Source: Candidatus Kapaibacterium sp.
Lineage (GTDB): Bacteria > Bacteroidota > Ignavibacteria > Kapaibacteriales > WFXC01
Direction: 5' to 3'
NCBI GenBank assembly: GCA_026996895.1
Contig: JALWJX010000050.1
Span: 1-58,925 of the forward strand
DNA: 58,925 nucleotides
The position numbers and the translations under genes were made by a program. Positions within the stretch are counted from its first letter, which is position 1, and every line of letters starts with the position of its first letter. This document shows, piece after piece, positions 42,652 through 53,700 of the stretch. A model generated the notes under the pieces. That model searched no databases and was not told the origin of the DNA. It was given only the letters and a program-made list of their open reading frames with translations.

Positions 42652-43799
42652 AGCCCGACTTTCAGCCCATAAACCAAGCTCATCTTCTGCGTTGCAAACA
42701 CTCGTTCATACACCTGATACAACAGCGTACTTCCTTCGACACCCACTTGCAGAGCAACATTGTCAGTCAGCCAAAGCGACGTTCCAAGCGTTGCTCTGAG
42801 CAATGGGCCAACCCTGGTCCCCCCAACAAAGGCTTCTGCAAATGGAGACACTCGTGGCATCAATTCCCACTGGGCACGATAAAAGCCTCCAGCCCACCAC
42901 AGAATTGGTACCTGCTCATAGTACACGCGTACATCGTACTCTTCGCGCTCTTCATCTGTTTCCATATGAGCGAACAAATAAAACCGCTGCGGGAACGATT
43001 CTCGCCCAACAGCAATGCCGACAGCGTGGTTTGGAGTAAGCTGATATCCCAGTGTCAGTTGAAACTGCCGCATTAGCGGATCGGAAAATCTTTGGGTCTG
43101 AGGATTTGCTATCATTGCCACCTTTTCCCGATACTCGCCATAGAACCGATCCCATCGAATCGAGGGACTCAAGCTCCAAAGACCCAAAGAGGGAGATTCC
43201 GGTAACACCACACCAACCGGCTGTTGTGACAGAGAGGAACTTGGTAATGGAACAGATGCTACACTGACAGCCTCTACAATCGGTGTTTCCTGCTCCGCTG
43301 GTTTTTGCGAAGGCACTTCTTGCTTTTCGTTCTCTATGGTACGTCCCTGCTCCACAACACTGACAGGGACAGAGAGGTCAGCGGTATCTGCTACAACTGG
43401 CAATGCCTGCGCTGGTGCTGTAAATTCGACCACCGGTAACTCCGGTACTGCCTCTCCGATCTGTACAGAGGACGAAATTTGCGACCATTGTCCAGTGAAC
43501 CACACAATTCCTGAGAGCAAAAGTCCAACCAATATACCACCACCGAAGGTCAGCAAAGGGCTTGTAATGGAACGTTTTCCTCGGAACAATCGATCGAATA
43601 CTGTTCGTGTCACCGTCGGTGGCGGCATCCGCACAGGCTGTTCCCGCAGCGATCGATTCATTAACACCAAGTGGCGAAATTCCTCCCGGAGTTCTGGATG
43701 CTTCGCCAGTGCTTCGAACACTTCTGCTTCCTTACCGGGTTCCAGCTCCCCTTCCAGCAGCAGGTGCACCCAGAATGAATATTTCTCCATCAAATCCAT
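42648..43799 (-). CDS. Anti-sigma-like protein fused to an outer-membrane beta-barrel (Dma-like)
   Basis: The 383-residue protein has three parts. Residues 1-75 are helical and resemble the cytosolic domain of anti-sigma factors (SFWVHLLLEGELEPGKEAEV, then HPELREEFRHLVLMN). Residues 81-101 form one membrane helix (PLLTFGGGILVGLLLSGIVW). Residues about 110-205 are a Pro/Glu/Val-rich linker long enough to cross the periplasm. From 206 on there are eight or so amphipathic strands ending MSLVYGLKVGL, as in small outer-membrane barrels. This layout matches the dual membrane-spanning anti-sigma (Dma) class reported in Bacteroides. The ECF sigma gene is 21 bases upstream. No zinc-binding HxxxCxxC site is present in the N-terminal domain. 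Confidence 0.8.
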   Translation of the reverse strand: MDLMEKYSFWVHLLLEGELEPGKEAEVFEALAKHPELREEFRHLVLMNRSLREQPVRMPPPTVTRTVFDRLFRGKRSITSPLLTFGGGILVGLLLSGIVWFTGQWSQISSSVQIGEAVPELPVVEFTAPAQALPVVADTADLSVPVSVVEQGRTIENEKQEVPSQKPAEQETPIVEAVSVASVPLPSSSLSQQPVGVVLPESPSLGLWSLSPSIRWDRFYGEYREKVAMIANPQTQRFSDPLMRQFQLTLGYQLTPNHAVGIAVGRESFPQRFYLFAHMETDEEREEYDVRVYYEQVPILWWAGGFYRAQWELMPRVSPFAEAFVGGTRVGPLLRATLGTSLWLTDNVALQVGVEGSTLLYQVYERVFATQKMSLVYGLKVGL

Positions 43800-43820
43800 T
43801 GTCCTGTCTATTGCTCAATT

Positions 43821-44384
43821 TCACATATGTTGCGCAAAGTCTTTGATGTACGGAGCCAAAATCTTTTGCACCTGTTTCCGCGCTCGATAGGCGCGAACCC
43901 GTGCCGCTTCTTCCGAAATATTCAATGCCTGCGCAATTTCAGCATATCGATATCCCTGATATTCCCGCAGGATAAAAATTTCCCGGAGATCATCTGGCAA
44001 TAATCCAACAGCAGTTTCAATCAACTTCAACATTTCTTCCCGATCTGGATCATCTTGTGTTGGACGCATATATTCCTCGTCAAAGCTCACAACATCCTGC
44101 CGACGCTGTCGCTTCATATTCAAGCAGGTATTTCGGGCAATGCGCAGCAGGTACGCCGGCAAATTTGTCATTTCCCGCTCCTGCTGCGCGCTCTGATAAA
44201 ACTTGGCGAATGTTTCCTGAAACGCATCTTCAGCGTCCTCCTTGTCCCGGAGAATGGTCCGGCAATAATTGTAGATCCGGGTGGCGTACCGAGAATACAA
44301 TTCAGCAAATGCCGCCTCGGCTATCGACTTTTTCTCCCGGAGCAATCCGAACAATTCTGCATCGCTGTAGCCGGAATAATCCAT
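43821..44384 (-). CDS. ECF-family RNA polymerase sigma factor
   Basis: The 187-residue protein has sigma region 2 (FAELYSRYATRIYNYCRTILRD, then DAEDAFQETFAKFY) and region 4 (LLPDDLREIFILREYQGYRYAEIAQALNI, then EEAARVRAYRARKQ), with no region 1.1 or 3. It should direct polymerase to envelope-stress-type promoters under control of the anti-sigma/barrel protein encoded next. A TAATTTTG element 30 bases upstream of the start suggests its own housekeeping promoter; autoregulation cannot be judged. Confidence 0.95.
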   Translation of the reverse strand: MDYSGYSDAELFGLLREKKSIAEAAFAELYSRYATRIYNYCRTILRDKEDAEDAFQETFAKFYQSAQQEREMTNLPAYLLRIARNTCLNMKRQRRQDVVSFDEEYMRPTQDDPDREEMLKLIETAVGLLPDDLREIFILREYQGYRYAEIAQALNISEEAARVRAYRARKQVQKILAPYIKDFAQHM

Positions 44385-44413
44385 TCTCGCCCTTTTGCCA
44401 TTTCCGGAACCAA

Positions 44414-44421
44414 CAAAATTA
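44414..44421 (-). promoter_or_regulatory. Candidate -7 promoter element TAATTTTG for the ECF operon
   Basis: It matches TAnnTTTG exactly on the minus strand and lies 30 bases before the sigma factor start. No TTG was found at the usual -33 spacing. Confidence 0.45.
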
Positions 44422-44671
44422 ACACAAAGCTGCCAATTTTGTTACACTCCACTGCTGCCGTTGTATCTGCACTTGCTAAAAATTTTCCAGCCCTCATTCC
44501 AGAGCACCACTATAGCCCCAGTATATCCCCGTTTTGCAACAATGATCGATGCAACAAGCTGAAGATCTAATTGCAAACGACAGCGGTAGAAGTGATACAA
44601 ACAGTCTCTCCATTGCCGAAAACAATGGTGCTCAACAGAGCTGATCTATACCTCTCTGATGCGTTCCCCGA

Positions 44672-45955
44672 TCACTGCTGCTGGAACTGGTAACTGAGCC
44701 CAAACGTAAATAGCGTAAATTTTCCAATGTTGAGATCCAGCGCCAGTTGCACAGGATGAAGGTCTATCGCCACTCCTGCAATCCACTTGATCCCTGTATC
44801 CTTGGCACTAATGGCAGTACTCTGTGGCTTGGTATCGCCGGGATAATCCGGTGGATCAGGGACCCATTCGTCATCTTGCGGAATCCCATCGCCATTCTGA
44901 TCAATCCACCGAATGAGTTTCAACTGCGCCTGGAGCGATCGTGGCAGCACATAGGTGTATGTTCCGGTAATATTCAAATGTTCCAGTGCCAATGCCGTAA
45001 ACAACTGCCATTTCTTCCATCGGCGGCTGGCTTGCACACTCAGATTCCAGATCTCAGCATTGGCTTTTAACTTTGCATTGGTCACTCCAACGGTATTTTC
45101 CAGCGAGGTTCCCTGATACGCTCCCTGCACCGCTATATCAAACGGCAGGCGGAAGTAACGAGAAATTTGATGTTTGACAGCAACACCCCAGAACGCAAAT
45201 TTTCCCACGGCGGTATCAAACTCAATGGGTGGCACAAAGCGCAATAGCAGCTCGGTCCCCCACAGTCCTCCCATCTCCAGTTGAGGAACAGCAGCAACAA
45301 TGGTATTGATATCTCCACCGGTGGGTAGAGGAAATTCCGTTGGCATCGTCCGAATGACCTCGTCCACCAGTGTTGTATCAAAGTCTGGATAAAACTGCCG
45401 TACCAGCGGATAAAACTCCTGCACTTTTTGCTGCAAATACGCTCGTGGAATTGTCAGATTTACCCGGTCATATCCCACAATGGTTGGCGCCCGCTCTGGA
45501 ACCACGATGGTGCTGTCCACATACAATCCCTGATGCAAAATGTAGTGCAGCAAATGAGACAACAGTCCAACCGTATCCCGAACAGCAATTTCGGGGGTAA
45601 GTTGAAGGTACGGGAGAATGTTCAATGCTGAATCGTGTGGCAATTGGGGAGCGTACGTTTTTTGATCTCCCCGAACAAAGCCCAGCATTGTTTGAATTCC
45701 GAAGCGCACATACCACCGTCGATCACCAACATAAGCAGTCGAAAAAAACCGTGCATTCGAGGTCGCATTCGTAATTTCTACCAGCGGCTTAACGAACGGT
45801 TGAGCGTTCAGTTCAAAAAGATCCCGACTAATGGCACGAGCCAACTCTACCGAAAGGGGATTATACTGCGGCTGAGCACTCATAATGCCAATCACACACC
45901 AGAACAACCATCCGCTCCACCACCGGCATCCAAGTGTCTTTTGTGAGTTTGTCAT
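44672..45955 (-). CDS. Putative outer-membrane protein (DUF6588-like)
   Basis: The 427-residue protein has a signal peptide (WWSGWLFWCVIGIMSAQ). The N-terminal half has helices and strands (YGIQT-like strand RFGIQTMLGFVRGD), the C-terminal half regular barrel-like strands ending FTLFTFGLSYQFQQQ. A calcium-loop-like stretch, DQNGDGIPQDDEW, follows about residue 365. The overall plan recalls Bacteroidota DUF6588 proteins, but this needs a profile match. The start at 45955 follows GGAGAG; in-frame ATGs at 45973 and 45988 would overlap the divergent promoter region. It is 287 bases from the ECF operon and probably separate. Confidence 0.6.
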   Translation of the reverse strand: MTNSQKTLGCRWWSGWLFWCVIGIMSAQPQYNPLSVELARAISRDLFELNAQPFVKPLVEITNATSNARFFSTAYVGDRRWYVRFGIQTMLGFVRGDQKTYAPQLPHDSALNILPYLQLTPEIAVRDTVGLLSHLLHYILHQGLYVDSTIVVPERAPTIVGYDRVNLTIPRAYLQQKVQEFYPLVRQFYPDFDTTLVDEVIRTMPTEFPLPTGGDINTIVAAVPQLEMGGLWGTELLLRFVPPIEFDTAVGKFAFWGVAVKHQISRYFRLPFDIAVQGAYQGTSLENTVGVTNAKLKANAEIWNLSVQASRRWKKWQLFTALALEHLNITGTYTYVLPRSLQAQLKLIRWIDQNGDGIPQDDEWVPDPPDYPGDTKPQSTAISAKDTGIKWIAGVAIDLHPVQLALDLNIGKFTLFTFGLSYQFQQQ

Positions 45956-45977
45956 CGTTCTTTTTCTCTCCATTTTG

Positions 45978-45985
45978 TAAGTTTG
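45978..45985 (+). promoter_or_regulatory. Candidate -7 promoter element TAAGTTTG for the DUF2892 gene
   Basis: It matches TAnnTTTG exactly, preceded by TTTTG and followed by C, and lies 43 bases before the ATG at 46028. The same octamer precedes the IgGFc-binding protein gene. Confidence 0.6.
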
Positions 45986-46027
45986 CATTGTCCCTGTCAG
46001 GAAGTCTCACAAAAAACGGGGTAGACG

Positions 46028-46249
46028 ATGAAATGCAACGTCGGCACAATTGACCGGATCATTCGGGCATTGCTCGGGATCATTCTTCTGATCTGGGGCA
46101 TTGCAGCCTCGCTCTGGTGGGCAATTGTTGTGGGGATCATCCTACTTGTCACTGCTGGCATCCGCTTTTGTCCCTTATATCGCCTCTTCGGTGTTTCGAC
46201 GTGCAAACCAGAATCGGCGCAGACGGAAGAAAGTACTCCAGCAGCATAA
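46028..46249 (+). CDS. DUF2892 small inner-membrane protein
   Basis: The 73-residue protein starts MKCNVGTIDRIIRALLG, the signature of the DUF2892 (YgaP membrane-domain) family, followed by two hydrophobic helices (LIWGIAASLWWAIVVGIIL and the following VTAGI segment) and CPLYRLFGVSTC. In YgaP the same membrane part is attached to a rhodanese; here it stands alone. Two Cys residues near the end are conserved in the family. A promoter is present 43 bases upstream. Function is unknown; a link to sulfur or thiol handling is possible. Confidence 0.85.
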   Translation: MKCNVGTIDRIIRALLGIILLIWGIAASLWWAIVVGIILLVTAGIRFCPLYRLFGVSTCKPESAQTEESTPAA

Positions 46250-46342
46250 GACAGAACTATCGCCGAGCATCTCAGTAATACACCTTGTCTGCTGCATCGA
46301 TCTTTTGCAGTGTCAAGCTCAGAAGGGCAGTGCATCGTGTCC

Positions 46343-47617
46343 TCACTGTTTCGAGGATACAATTGTTGGCATCGGAGGGTAGTAAAATTCGACGATCTCC
46401 GCTACCGTCAGTGCTTCAACCTCTAATTCAGCAATTTTCAGAGTTTCTGCCAACGCGTGTACTTCCTCCAATCTGGCTTTGGTAACAACGTTTCTGGGAA
46501 TAAACAGCGTACAGCAATCCTCGTCGGGCAGCAGAGAAAGCTCATAGGTTCCAATTTCCTTTCCCAGAGCGATGATCTCTTCTTTGTCATCCCCCGCCAG
46601 GGGACGCAATACGGGTAAAGACACCACTTCATTCACCGCTCGCAAATTCTCCAGCGTTTGCGATGCCACCTGCCCAACGCTTTCACCGGTCACCAATGCC
46701 AATGCTTTTTCCCGGCGAGCAATCGCTTCCGCCAGCCGATACATTGTCCGACGGTAAAAGATTACCCGGTATGGAGCGGGAATCTGGAGCATAATCTGCT
46801 TTTGAATCTCAGCGATCGGAACCAGGTACAGGCGCGAATAATATTGCCATCGGGTGAGATGCTCCACAATCGTCCGTGCATTCTGCAACGAAGCTGGCGT
46901 TGTATAAGGCACGCTGTGAAAATGCGCAAAAACAATTGAGACCCCGCGTTTCATCAGTTTCCACGATGCGACGGGCGAATCAATCCCTGTGGACAGGAGC
47001 GCCACTGCTTTGCCGCTGACGCCCACCGGTAATCCCCGTGCGCCGCGCAATCGGCTGGTATAGCACACAGCCGATTGGTCAAACAATTCAACGGAGAACG
47101 TCCAGTCGGGCTGGGAAAGATTCACTTGCAGTCCCGTCTGCTGCTGGATCAATGCTCCAAGATGGGCTTCCAGTTGCCGGGAGCTCATCGGAAAATTCTT
47201 CTGCGAGCGTTTCACTCGAACTGCAAATGTTGTCCCTGTTGCAAACGGAGCAAAAACTTTTGCCGCTTCCTCCAGCACTTCCAATCGTTGCGATAGCAAA
47301 ACGCCGGGAGTTAACGTAGCAATACCGAAGACGCTTTGCAACCGACGCAGGGCTTCTGCGGCATCCTCCTCACTCCCGGCGGGCAATCGTAGCAGGAAAC
47401 GACCATACAATCGTTGCGGAGCCGGGAACTTTAGCCCCTGCAACGCCTGCTGAATGTTGCGCAGTAGCCTCTGCTCAAACCGCGGTCGATTCTTCCCTTT
47501 GAGTCCCAACTCCCCATAATGAATGAGGATCACCGCTACCGGCTGCTCGCCATCAAGCCGCTGCGATAAATCTCCAACGACTTGAAAAAGCTGCTGTATC
47601 GCCAGATGTTCCTGCAT
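46343..47617 (-). CDS. thiI: tRNA 4-thiouridine synthase ThiI, lacking a rhodanese domain
   Basis: The 424-residue cytoplasmic enzyme adenylates tRNA uridine-8 and adds sulfur; in some bacteria it also serves thiamine synthesis. The N-terminal ferredoxin-like and THUMP region (HYGELGLKGKNRPRFEQRL) is followed by the PP-loop ATPase (LLSTGIDSPVASW) and the segment TGESVGQVASQTLENL. DEDCCTLF near residue 380 holds the conserved Cys pair region. The C-terminal rhodanese domain of E. coli ThiI is absent, as in many other bacteria. The PP-loop reads STGIDS where SGGxDS is usual. The ATG at 47617 is preferred over the adjacent GTG. Confidence 0.93.
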   Translation of the reverse strand: MQEHLAIQQLFQVVGDLSQRLDGEQPVAVILIHYGELGLKGKNRPRFEQRLLRNIQQALQGLKFPAPQRLYGRFLLRLPAGSEEDAAEALRRLQSVFGIATLTPGVLLSQRLEVLEEAAKVFAPFATGTTFAVRVKRSQKNFPMSSRQLEAHLGALIQQQTGLQVNLSQPDWTFSVELFDQSAVCYTSRLRGARGLPVGVSGKAVALLSTGIDSPVASWKLMKRGVSIVFAHFHSVPYTTPASLQNARTIVEHLTRWQYYSRLYLVPIAEIQKQIMLQIPAPYRVIFYRRTMYRLAEAIARREKALALVTGESVGQVASQTLENLRAVNEVVSLPVLRPLAGDDKEEIIALGKEIGTYELSLLPDEDCCTLFIPRNVVTKARLEEVHALAETLKIAELEVEALTVAEIVEFYYPPMPTIVSSKQ

Positions 47618-47700
47618 CACCTCTTTGCCTCCCTGAGTCTATCGTTGACTCCTTTCCATTGTGCAGATAGAGAGCGCTGCTATTACGGCACTGACACTCC

Positions 47701-47737
47701 AAAAACAAAAAAGCGCCCCTCCCCACAGGAGGGGCGC
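47701..47737 (-). terminator. Rho-independent terminator of the giant choice-of-anchor-D gene
   Basis: On the minus strand a 10-bp perfect GC stem (GCGCCCCTCC with GGAGGGGCGC, 47713-47737) with a five-base loop is followed by TTTTTTGTTTTT. It lies 45 bases after the stop at 47782. Confidence 0.92.
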
Positions 47738-47781
47738 CTCTATAGCTACTACAGCCAATGCTGTAGAGCCGCCCCCACGTT

Positions 47782-50700
47782 CTATTTCGCTACTGTCACC
47801 GGATAGGTCACCGTGCTCCCACCAGCATCCATCCGCAGGAAGTACGATCCCGAAGCAATACCGGCTGGCAATTCAACCGTCAGCATATGCTGTCCAGCCG
47901 TAACGACGCCTTCATACAGGCGGAGAATTTCCCGACCGGCTGCATCGTACAGTGCCAGTCGCACAGCACCCGCCTGCGAGGTTACGTAGGTAATTCGGGC
48001 GCTTCCCTGTACCGGCATCGGATCAACTCGCAGGATAGCCGTTTCAGCAACGTCTGCCGGCTGTTCTGTATCCACGCTGGTCACCGTTGCCCGACCGACC
48101 AACTGTACCTCTGCCGGAACACCCGTGTTGTTGATCAACCGCAAGGTCGCCTGCTTTTCACCACCAGTCGTTGGTGCAAAGCGAATTGTGAGCATTCCCG
48201 TACTACCCGAAGCGATCAAAATCGGTGTCGGCGTCTGGATGTTGAATTCATCCTGTGCCGGACCAACGATCAACGCTTCACTGATTTCTAATGGAGCATC
48301 ACCGTTGTTGGTAACGGTCAGTTGCAGCTCACGGAAGCTATTCGGCGTTACTTCACCGAAGTCCAGCGTGGAGGCAACGCTGATTTCCGGCGCACCACCA
48401 ATTCCCATCAGCGTCGCACTGATGACGCCATATTCATCGGTCACAAACCGGAGGAAAGCGTATTTCAGTCCACTGCTCAACGGCGTAAAGGTTACCCGCA
48501 CCGTCTGCGACGCACCGGGCTGGAGTGTGAAGCCAACGGTATTGTCTGCACGGAACATCTCCGCATCTTCGCCTTCAACCTTCACCGAGTACACCACCAG
48601 CGGTGCCGTTCCCGTATTGGTAATGCTCAGCGACATTTCACGGGACCGACCAACCGGTAGGCTACCGAAGTTCAGTGTTTGTGCACTCAGTGCCACGCCC
48701 GGTGCCACTGCACGTCCATACAACTGAACTTCTGCCTGTCCAGTGTTCGTTTCCACATACAACCGGGCAAACTTATCACCAGCTTCAGTCGGCACAAAGC
48801 GCAGCGTGACGACCACTTCTTCCCCACCCTGCAGGGTCGTCGGCAACTGCTCTGACACGCTGACAATGGTAAAGTCTGCTTGTGCCGGTCCACTCAGGCT
48901 TAAGCCGCGCACTTCCACAGGCAACCCGGTAGCATTCCGAATCGTCAGCACCTGATTGCTGACTTCTCCGACGCGTACATCGCCAAATTCCACGGATGTC
49001 GAGCTCAAAGCAACGCCCGGCACTGCTCGCAATCCGCGCAACTCCACACTCCGCGGCTGAATAGAATTCGATTCCGCAATGAGTCGAGCATCAGTAATAT
49101 CCAGCTCATCACCTGGTAGCAAGGTCACAACAACATCAAAGGATTCTCCCGCACCAACTTCAATACCAGAGGGTGCTGCCAATTGGAAGGCATCGGCGTG
49201 AGCACCAATGATTGCCAACTGGGTAATTGCCAGCGGATATCGTCCAATATTCGTAACCGTTACCGTTCGCTGTGCTCCAACCGTTTTATCGACCGTGCCA
49301 AAGTCTAACACGCCATTGACAATGTCAGCACCACTGAATTCAATCTGTGGCACTGCTCCATCACCACTGAGATCAATGGTTACACTGGCGCCGTCAAGGG
49401 TGAAGTTCAACTGTGCCGTCCGAATATTTGGCTGTGATGGATCTTCTGGCAGCACATTCGGTGCAAAGGTAACAATAATCGGATCGCTGGACTCACCTGC
49501 CAGCACAGGGATCACATCTCCTGCTTGCAGTTCGGTTCCCTGATACTCAACGCGATATTCGGAGTTATTCGGTCCGCCAATGCCATTGAAGACTGCGACG
49601 ACATCATAGGCTCCACCAGAGTTGTCAATGTACAACTCAGAAGAAGCTTCGGTAAAGACCCGAACCGCTCCGAAGTCAATCATATCATTGGAGAAAGCCG
49701 CAGCCGAAATGCCATTTCCAACGCAGGTCACTTCATAATACTGATCCCCCATCGCATCAGGCGAGTAGAACGTAAAGCTCGCTGATGCCGATCCCAGTGC
49801 TGTCGGCGTAAAGGTAAAGGTAATATCCAGAGAAGAATTCGCTGCAACAACCACACTTCCGCTACCGGCATCGTGACTAAACGGACCGACACTTGCCGGC
49901 GGCAGTTGAACGGTGACATCCGCATCACCATTGTTGATCAACTGCAGGGTCAATTGAGCACTCTGTCCTACAAACACATTGCCAAAGTCCAGAATACCGT
50001 TGCTCGGATCCAGACTCAGGGTAACCGGATTCACCCCTTTCCCCGTAATGGGTACTTGCAGCACATTGACACCCACGGTTGGCGGTACGTCTGGAATGTA
50101 CGTCACATCCAACTGCGCATCCCGACGTCCCACCTGCGTTGGGGAGAATTCCACCACCAGCGTTCGGCTCTGTCCTGGCAACAGCGGCGTCTGGGTGTCG
50201 CCAATCAGGTTATACGCATTGGGTTGATTTGCATACAGATCAAATCCAAGATTCAGATAGTCGAATTGATGCGAGTACAATGGACCACCACTCATGCCCG
50301 GCAATGTAAGGGTTTCAAAGTATGCCGGGAAGTTCCCGTTGTTTGTCACGGTAATCGTTTGCTGTGCCACATCATTGAGCTGCACATTGCCAAAATCAAT
50401 CTGTGGCGGATCAACCGCAACATCGGCAAATAATGCGGTGCCTTCCAGATTGAAGACAATTTCTGGCTGACAAATATCGGTTGTGATAATCCGCAGCACT
50501 GCGTGGCGCTTTGCTTTACGCTGTCCATCCACGAAGGGACGCGGCTTAAAATGGATGTAGAGATTCACCGCTGGTTTTCCATCCACTCCGTGAATATCCA
50601 GCACATATGGCGTTCCAATAGTCGCACCACCACCAAGATCAGCGACCCACTGGATGAAGCTCTTACCAGCACCCAGTGCGCCCAACATCACTGGATCGAC

Positions 50701-53700
50701 TGGATAGGCAACCGGATTCGGTTCCGATACACCGCTGGGCAAATCGAAGCCCACAATTTCAAAGTCCGGAAAGTCGACTCCCTCGATGAAGATGGCTTTG
50801 ATACCAATTTTCCCGGTCGAAAAATCAGCTCCCGTTGGCGTGTTGCCTGTTTCCTGACTGTTCCGCAGCGTAATAGCAACAAAGTTGGAATCTCCGGAGA
50901 ATACACCGGGACGGTATGGATACGGTAGATCAAAGTTCACCATCGCATTCGGCGGCAAGTAATTTGCTCCAAAGCTCAGATGCGCAAAGTTCCCCAGCTC
51001 CGTGCGCAGCGCTGGACGCAGCGACGAACCTTCGACGATCAGCTCCAGATACTTGTACACATCTCCATCGTAGGTGAAATCAACGTCGTTATTCCGATTC
51101 GAATGCGGAATGCGGACTACTCCGCGCAACGAGCCAACCGACGGTGGCATCAGTTGCGACGGACGGAAGATGACATCGAAGCTCAGGGTATGATAAGCAG
51201 GCAACTCGACAACCGGGGTTGCGTTCAAATCAACTGTACTGACTGGATTCCCCAGAGCATCACGGATAACGGCTGGGGTGTTATAGTCAATTGAAAAGTC
51301 ATCTGAAAGTGCCGGGACAAATACATTATTTCCTGGTCCACCCAACTGATATACCTGTGCTTGATCGAAGTAGAGGTACACCGGCGTTACTGCCCCATCA
51401 TTGACATTCCCAACGGATGTCGGAGCAGGAATTCCATTGCCAACAGTTAAGTGCAGATGCACCGTATCCCGATTAGCAGGTGCACCGAGCAACCCGCAGT
51501 AATTATCATAGATCGCTTCACGCCACGCCCGGTACACCGGCGCTGGACGCGTATAGCCACCATCGATAACAACGTCGCTCACACCGGTCGCATTCGGATC
51601 GACCACCGGGAAGGGACGAATTCCTTCACCAAAGGCGCTGTATTGCAATTCGACCGTTGGAAACTCAACGCCAACGAAACTCTGCACTAATCGCACGACC
51701 CCGTTGCTGACACCGACACTTCCGGTCGAGCGGGTTCCAGCATCATAATGCACCCAGATGACCAGCGCTGTAGATGCGCTGGGCGACGGCGTTCCTGTCC
51801 ACCCTAATGGCTGGAGGTCAAACGGGAACACTGCATCCGCGGGTGCACTACCTCCAGCAGCAGCGATTAACTCAGGAGTCGTGACTTTCACAACGTGGAA
51901 TGCCCCCGGGGCACCTGTCAGTGCAAATGCCTGAATATCCCCTGCGGAAAGTTGCATTGGCGCATTCCCGTGGTTCACCAGTGTATACACGATCACCGTA
52001 TCTCGAACGCCGAAGTACGTGGGAATACTAACTCCTCGGCGGGCTAATTCTTCCGCTGGCGCATAATAGCCCAACGGCTTATCGCTGCTGGTCGCATCTG
52101 CCAACTCGTGTTTGCCAAAGTCTACATTATCCGCAATCGCCGTGCCCACGTGCATTGCTGGATCGTAGTACTTAACGTGTCCCACAACATTGATGGAGTA
52201 CGTATTCATCAAGTTTGCTGATTGCGCTGCTCCCGTTGGGAGATTAGCATCGGTCAGAATTTCAATTGTTCCAATTCGATCCGCACCAATGTTGTTCAGA
52301 TCTGGCGTGTTCGCACGGGTCGGCGAAAAGACCACATCAAATCGGACGTACGAAAGATTGTTCGCTGGATCTGCTGGATCCTGACTATACAACGGCTCTA
52401 AGGTAAACTGTACATACGACTCACCATTGATGGTGACCGACTGATAGCTTACACCACTGCTGGCGAATGGTCCATCCAGCGTAAAGGCAGCAGACGGTAC
52501 ACCGTTTTCAAAGATCGATTGCCGCACGTAGAAGGTTGCCACCGCATTGCCATTGTTCACAATGTAGAAAGAGGTCTTTCCTGGCGTACCAGCGAAGGTA
52601 ACCATACCACCCCACGGTAACAAATCATTCACTGCGCCCCAGTAGCTCGTTACTTCCAGATCCACTCCAGCATCACCAACATCTGTTGCCGGAACGTCAA
52701 CACCCCCTTCCCGGATTACCAATCCACTGCCATTCAGTTTCGGCACGCCAGCGGTGTTAATAGGTGCTTGCTCGCTGGAGTTTGCCTGCGCCTTGATCGC
52801 CCGCAGAAAGCCGCGATGCAACCGAATCGTTGCATTCAATGTCCCTGCTTGCGACAGATTCTCGCTGGCACCAAAGGTTGATCCTGCCCCATTTGCGTAA
52901 TTGTGCCAGAACCCTGCATCAGTCGGGACAGGCTGCGAATTATTCGTAATGACAGCGTCAAAGGAGTAGCTGGTTGCACCCGTTTCCACCGACGGCTTGA
53001 CACCAAAGCTGGTCCCCTGACTCCACGGAAAGTCGCTGCTGGTCACCTGTGGCGTGTACGTGACTCGATAGACCGCTTCATCACCCGGCGCCAGATTCGT
53101 ACTGCCAGTTACCAGCACAGCCGTTGCGGAGAAACGATCGTTCAAGTTCCCGCTGTTCAAATTCGTAATGGCAGCAATGGTCAGGTCTGCACTTCCAGTA
53201 TTTTTCACCAGAAACTGCTCGCTAAAGCTCTCAGGAACGCTGGGATTGCCTGCTGAGGGACCAAAGATCCGATTTCCAAGATCTAAGGTCGGGACGCTCT
53301 GATTACCCGGAACATCCGTTGACAGAGGAACTGCAATCGATACCCGCGGTGCAAGCGACTGCGCACTGACGTTCAACGTTGCAATATCAGCACCGCCATT
53401 ACAGGTTTGATTCCCTTCCGGCACGACCAACTGGACGCCGCTGTAATCGGCAATCCACGTCATCGGATCCGCCGCTGCTGCATGTCCCGCGCCAGTCGGA
53501 GCGAAGGTTACGGTGACATCAACACTCTGTCCGGGATTAACAGTAACAATTGCCGGATTTACAGAAAAGGAAGCAGCACCTGTCCCCGTAAGGCTCAACG
53601 TCCCGCTCCACGCGGAAGTACCATTATTTGTCAAGGTAATCGTGAGCGATGTCGAAGATCCCACTAAGGTTTGCGGGAAATTGAGCGTTCCCGAAACAGC

